DNA of 29,624 nt from Pelagibacteraceae bacterium AG-339-N18 (GTDB lineage: Bacteria; Pseudomonadota; Alphaproteobacteria; Pelagibacterales; Pelagibacteraceae): positions 1 to 29,624 of the forward strand of contig QCAD01000003.1 in NCBI GenBank assembly GCA_003282055.1, given 5' to 3'. Below are positions 26,049 to 29,624 of the stretch, in pieces. The first letter of the stretch is position 1. Every line of letters begins with the position of its first letter. The notes under the pieces are model-generated. The model worked only from the letters and a program-made list of their open reading frames with translations, had not been told where the DNA came from and did no database searches. Made by a program: the position numbers and the translations under genes.

Positions 26049-29046
26049 TTAATCTCTCACCTTCTTTATCTAAAAAAACAGGGTCAGCTACAGTCACATT
26101 TATATTTTTATTTTCCATCGGAATAATTAACTTTTGTCCAAGCATTTTTTTTCCACCTTTTACTACTCCTAGTGCAATAGATTTATTTAAATTCGGACTA
26201 TAGTAGCTTGAAGTAACATGGCCCAACATTTCAATAGGTGATTTTTTGACATCAGCAACTATCTGGGCGCCTTCTTCTAAAACTTCCTTAGGATTTTCGG
26301 TAAGTAAGCCAACTAATTGTTTTCTGTCATTTTTAATTGTGTCTGATCTATACAGCGATCTTTTTCCAATGAAGTCATATTTCTTCTTACTCACTATCCA
26401 GTCCATTTGTAAATCAATTGGTGTCATGGTTGCATCCGTATCTTGCCCAACTATTATAAAACCTTTTTCAGCTCTTAATAAATGCATCGTTTCTGTCCCA
26501 TAAGGAGTAATGTTAAAATCTTTACCTGCCTCCATACATTTTTCCCAAACAGATTTTCCATAATTTGATTGAATATTAATTTCATAACTTTGTTCTCCAG
26601 TGAAACTAATTCTCATAACTCTACATTTGATCTGACCAATTTTTGTGTTTTTAAACGACATGTGTGGAAATTTTTCATCAGAGAAATCTAAATCAGGGAT
26701 AACTTTTGAGACAATTTTTTTACTATGCGGACCGCAAACACTTATAGTTGCATAATGATCAGTAACAGATGATAGATAAACATCTAGTTCGGGCCACTCT
26801 GTTTGAAGATAATCTTCAAGTCTTCCTAATACGTTTGCAGCTCCACCAGTAGTAGTAGTCATTATATAATGATTTTCATCTAACCTAGTTGTTACCCCAT
26901 CATCATATACCATGCCATCTTCGTTGAGCATCAAACCATAACGACATTTACCAATAGCAAGTTTCGACCAAGCATTGGTATAAACACGATTTAAAAATTC
27001 TGAGGCATCAGTTCCTTGAATATCAATTTTCCCTAAAGTGGAAGCATCTAATATACCTGCAGACTCTCTAGCTGCCTTACCCTCTCTTTGTACAGCTTGG
27101 TGCATATTTTCACTTGCTTTAGGATAGTACCAAGCTCTTTTCCACTGACCCACATTTTCAAACTTAGCATTATTTGTAATATGCCAATCATGAATAGGGG
27201 TACGTCTAATTATATCAAAAAACTCACCTACATTTCTGCCAACTATAGTTCCAAAGGTAAGTGGTGTATAAGGTGGTCTAAAAGTTGTGGTTCCGTGTTC
27301 ACCCATTTTAGTCCCTGCAGTTTCAGCAATGATTCCTAAAGCATGCATATTACCAAGTTTACCTTGGTCTGTTCCCATGCCAGTTGTGGTATATCTTTTT
27401 ACATGTTCTATTGATCTAAATCCTTCTCTTAGAGCTAATTTTATATCTTTAGCAGTTGCATCGTTTTGGTAATCTACAAAAGATTTGGTTTTTCCTAATA
27501 TTTTATTAGATGGCAACAACCAAATATTTCTTTTTGACTTATTTATCCCTGTGTTGATTTCGAAGTTTTTATAATCTGTATTATTGATATTAAGAAATTT
27601 TTTAACAGACAATATAGTATTTGTTGTGATTTCTTCTAAATTAAAATCACCATTACAAGATCCGATACTCAATTGGTCAGAGGGATATTTGTTTGGAATA
27701 AAAACTTGATCATCTTCTCTAAATTTTAATTTTCCACCTGATTGTGTAAATAAATGAACAGCTGGTGTCCATCCACCTGATACACCTAAAGAGTCACAAC
27801 TTAATTTTATTTTTTTTCCAACTACTTTTTGGCCATCTTTAGAGAGCTCCATAATTGATAATCCATTTATTCTTTTATAACCATATGTATCAACAACCGT
27901 GTAACCTTTGAAAATTCTAATATTATTCTTCTCTAACTCATAAGACAGTTTAGAGTCTATTACCTCTCTATTATCGATGATTGCATTAACCTTAATCCCT
28001 CTTTGAACCATACTCATAGCAGTTTCGTATGCAGTATCATTATTTGTAAATAGAATATTATTTTCACCGCACGCAACACCGTATAAATCAATATATTTTT
28101 TCACTGCAGAGGATAATAAAATTCCTGGGCGATCATTGTTATCAAATATTAGAGGCCTTTCTATTGCACCGGTAGCTGTAATAACTTTTTTTGCTCTAAT
28201 TTTTAATAGTCTATGTCTAATTTTGTTCTCTCTCTGACTAATTGGTAAATGATCAGTGAGATTTTCACGAGCTAACAAAAAATTATATCCATGGAAAGCT
28301 GCTACACTAGTTCTTATTTTAATTTCTAAATTATCCATTTTAGATATTTCATTAATTTCTTTCTCTAACCACGAACTAGTTATTTGATTATTAATTTTTG
28401 AAAATTCTGAGTTATCATAAATTGTTGATCCACCTAAAAATGTTTTTTCTTCCACTAAAAGAGTCTTTAAACCGTTCTTAGCTGCCATTTTGGCTGCCAT
28501 TATTCCCGATATACCAGCCCCGATTATTAAAACATCGCAGTGAATATATTTGTGTTCATAAATATCAGGATCAGCTTCTTTCGGTGACTTTCCTAAACCT
28601 GCGGATTTTCTTATAAAGTATTCATATTTTTGCCAAAAACTTTTAGGCCACATAAAAGTTTTATAATAAAAACCTGCCGGCAGAACAGGGGATAGAATAT
28701 TATTAATTGCACCAATATCAAAATTTACACTTGGCCAACAATTTTGACTAGATGCAACTAAACCCTCATAAATTTCAATCTCTGTAGCCCTAACGTTTGG
28801 CTCGGTTCTGGAAGTATTATCATGCAACTGAATAATTGCATTAGGTTCCTCTGAACCAGCCGTCATAATTCCACGAGGTCTATGATACTTAAAGCTTCTT
28901 CCTACAAGATGAACATCGTTAGCTAATAGAGCAGATGCTAAAGTATCACCTTTATAACCATAATATGTTTTGTTATTAAATTTGAATGAAATTCGATAAG
29001 TCTCATCTAATAGTTTACTTGATTTAAATCTTAAATTTTTAGACAT
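26035..29046 (-). CDS. soxA: Sarcosine oxidase alpha subunit
   Basis: Large subunit that binds NAD+ and holds the folate-binding region of heterotetrameric sarcosine oxidase. 1003 residues, expected size. The N-terminal ferredoxin-like part has YYGYKGDTLASALLAN and SFKYHRPRGIMTAGSEEPNA (about residues 51-70). A Rossmann motif, DVLIIGAGISGIMAAKMAAK, spans 171-190, and a second stretch (ATGAIERPLIFDNNDRPGIL) follows. From about 620 to the end the protein is a GcvT-like aminomethyltransferase domain with RAEKGFIIVGQDTD and KSIALGVVKGG. It starts 4 bases after soxD and overlaps soxG by 14. SAR11 bacteria are known to depend on glycine or glycine-yielding compounds, which suits this route. Confidence 0.96.
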   Translation of the reverse strand: MSKNLRFKSSKLLDETYRISFKFNNKTYYGYKGDTLASALLANDVHLVGRSFKYHRPRGIMTAGSEEPNAIIQLHDNTSRTEPNVRATEIEIYEGLVASSQNCWPSVNFDIGAINNILSPVLPAGFYYKTFMWPKSFWQKYEYFIRKSAGLGKSPKEADPDIYEHKYIHCDVLIIGAGISGIMAAKMAAKNGLKTLLVEEKTFLGGSTIYDNSEFSKINNQITSSWLEKEINEISKMDNLEIKIRTSVAAFHGYNFLLARENLTDHLPISQRENKIRHRLLKIRAKKVITATGAIERPLIFDNNDRPGILLSSAVKKYIDLYGVACGENNILFTNNDTAYETAMSMVQRGIKVNAIIDNREVIDSKLSYELEKNNIRIFKGYTVVDTYGYKRINGLSIMELSKDGQKVVGKKIKLSCDSLGVSGGWTPAVHLFTQSGGKLKFREDDQVFIPNKYPSDQLSIGSCNGDFNLEEITTNTILSVKKFLNINNTDYKNFEINTGINKSKRNIWLLPSNKILGKTKSFVDYQNDATAKDIKLALREGFRSIEHVKRYTTTGMGTDQGKLGNMHALGIIAETAGTKMGEHGTTTFRPPYTPLTFGTIVGRNVGEFFDIIRRTPIHDWHITNNAKFENVGQWKRAWYYPKASENMHQAVQREGKAARESAGILDASTLGKIDIQGTDASEFLNRVYTNAWSKLAIGKCRYGLMLNEDGMVYDDGVTTRLDENHYIMTTTTGGAANVLGRLEDYLQTEWPELDVYLSSVTDHYATISVCGPHSKKIVSKVIPDLDFSDEKFPHMSFKNTKIGQIKCRVMRISFTGEQSYEINIQSNYGKSVWEKCMEAGKDFNITPYGTETMHLLRAEKGFIIVGQDTDATMTPIDLQMDWIVSKKKYDFIGKRSLYRSDTIKNDRKQLVGLLTENPKEVLEEGAQIVADVKKSPIEMLGHVTSSYYSPNLNKSIALGVVKGGKKMLGQKLIIPMENKNINVTVADPVFLDKEGERLNAKL

Positions 29047-29049
29047 TTT

Positions 29050-29325
29050 TTATTTTACGGGTGGTTTTTCACCCATCTTATAAACTGCTTTAATTTGATC
29101 ATTTGAAGTATCTCGAGCAATATTGAACCACTTTCTACAACCGTGAGCATGATTCCATCTTTCAAATTGAATACCTTTTATATTTTTTCTCATAAATAAA
29201 AACTCTGCCCATTCATCATCACTTAATTCTGTTGGTTGCTTTGGTCTTTCTATATGGGCTTCACCACCAGCTTTAAACTCACTTTGTTCTCTTTCACCAC
29301 AAAAAGGACAATTAATTAAAAACAT
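29050..29325 (-). CDS. soxD: Sarcosine oxidase delta subunit
   Basis: Small zinc-binding subunit of heterotetrameric sarcosine oxidase. 91 residues, expected length. [17 protein letters not shown] puts cysteines at 6 and 9, and NHAHGCRKWF puts His59 and Cys63. These are the same four zinc ligand positions reported for the Stenotrophomonas enzyme. The middle segment RPKQPTELSDDEWAEFLFMRKN is typical of SoxD. Its ATG overlaps the soxB stop by one base (TAATG), and soxA follows after three bases, so the subunits are made together. Confidence 0.96.
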   Translation of the reverse strand: MFLINCPFCGEREQSEFKAGGEAHIERPKQPTELSDDEWAEFLFMRKNIKGIQFERWNHAHGCRKWFNIARDTSNDQIKAVYKMGEKPPVK

Positions 29326-29624
29326 TAGTGTGCAACTGCTGCAGCTCCGTGCTCATCAACTAAATCTCCACTTACAAATCTATTCAGGTTAAATGCAGCA
29401 TTGAGTTTGTGCGGCTCGTCATTAGCAATTGTATGAGCAAATAAATCTCCCGAACCTGGAGTAGCTTTAAATCCTCCAGTTCCCCAACCGCAATTAAAGT
29501 ACAATCCTTTTACTGATGTTTTACTTATTATGGGACTTGCATCAGGACATATATCAACAATTCCACCCCACTGACGTAGCATTCTCATTCTACTAAAAAT
29601 TGGATATAATTCTAGTATTGCATT
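29325..29624 (-). CDS. soxB: Sarcosine oxidase beta subunit, C-terminal part (cut by the window end)
   Basis: The frame is open to the last base of the window, so the gene continues beyond it. The visible 99 residues begin [21 protein letters not shown] and contain [15 protein letters not shown], and the [21 protein letters not shown] block, which is conserved near the C-terminus of SoxB (GWGTGGFKA region, glycine-oxidase-like fold). The internal ATG at 29588 is not the start. SoxB carries the covalent FMN and FAD site for sarcosine oxidation, but those parts lie outside. The stop overlaps the soxD start, and the order soxB-soxD-soxA-soxG is the usual one. Confidence 0.95.
   Translation of the reverse strand, partial: NAILELYPIFSRMRMLRQWGGIVDICPDASPIISKTSVKGLYFNCGWGTGGFKATPGSGDLFAHTIANDEPHKLNAAFNLNRFVSGDLVDEHGAAAVAH

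Noticed and set aside
27088..27339. Plus-strand open frame inside soxA
   Set aside because: soxA on the other strand is intact with family motifs throughout, so this and the similar frames at 26246-26503 and 27287-27472 are shadows.
1..29624. CRISPR arrays, tRNA genes, insertion sequences and phage-type genes
   Set aside because: No regularly spaced repeats, no tRNA-like gap and no transposase or integrase motifs were seen. Gaps between genes are all 60 bases or less.

Overview
The window looks like part of a very small, AT-rich (about 30% GC by eye), streamlined alphaproteobacterial chromosome, most likely of the SAR11 (Pelagibacter) clade. This is inferred from the layout and not from any database match. 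The pointers are an spc/alpha ribosomal operon with adk after secY and no rpmJ, lysine- and asparagine-rich proteins, a GatCAB operon, a soxBDAG (heterotetrameric sarcosine oxidase) operon and extreme packing. With the starts chosen here, only about 400 bases lie between genes. The longest gap is about 60 bases, so there is no non-coding stretch over 300 bases to describe. I see no tRNA, rRNA, CRISPR array, insertion sequence or phage gene.

Layout. (1) Positions 1-5632, + strand: end of the spc operon and the alpha operon (rplO-secY-adk-rpsM-rpsK-rpoA-rplQ), followed by an RluC/D-type pseudouridine synthase. A good sigma70-like promoter lies between adk and rpsM. (2) 5610-10628: short alternating blocks, namely lipB (-), mgtE (+), panC (-) and the galU-ugd pair (+) that makes UDP-glucose and UDP-glucuronate. 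(3) 10632-17263, - strand, read right to left: ruvX, pyrB, a dihydroorotase-like gene that has lost its metal-binding HxH motif (pyrC'/pyrX type), plsY, topA, a small exported protein and a RidA-family gene. The last three overlap by 4-base ATGA junctions. (4) 17314-23914, + strand: gatC-gatA-gatB (Glu/Asp-tRNA amidotransferase), an O-methyltransferase, a TrhO-type rhodanese, a MATE exporter and an exported thermonuclease-like protein. (5) 23911-29624, - strand, read right to left: soxB (cut by the window edge), soxD, soxA, soxG, then a periplasmic solute-binding protein and an ABC permease with no ATPase gene beside them.

How they work together. The left half is core translation, secretion and transcription. 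The central minus-strand block combines pyrimidine synthesis (carbamoyl-aspartate step), phospholipid acylation and DNA topology. The right end turns sarcosine into glycine plus a folate-bound C1 unit, next to an uptake system whose substrate is unknown.

I found no clearly new multi-gene defence or mobile system. The points most worth a second look are the HxH-less dihydroorotase fused in operon with pyrB, the ABC permease with a lipoprotein-type N-terminus and no ATPase partner, the small exported protein coupled to topA, and the several convergent gene pairs that overlap or nearly touch with no visible terminator.
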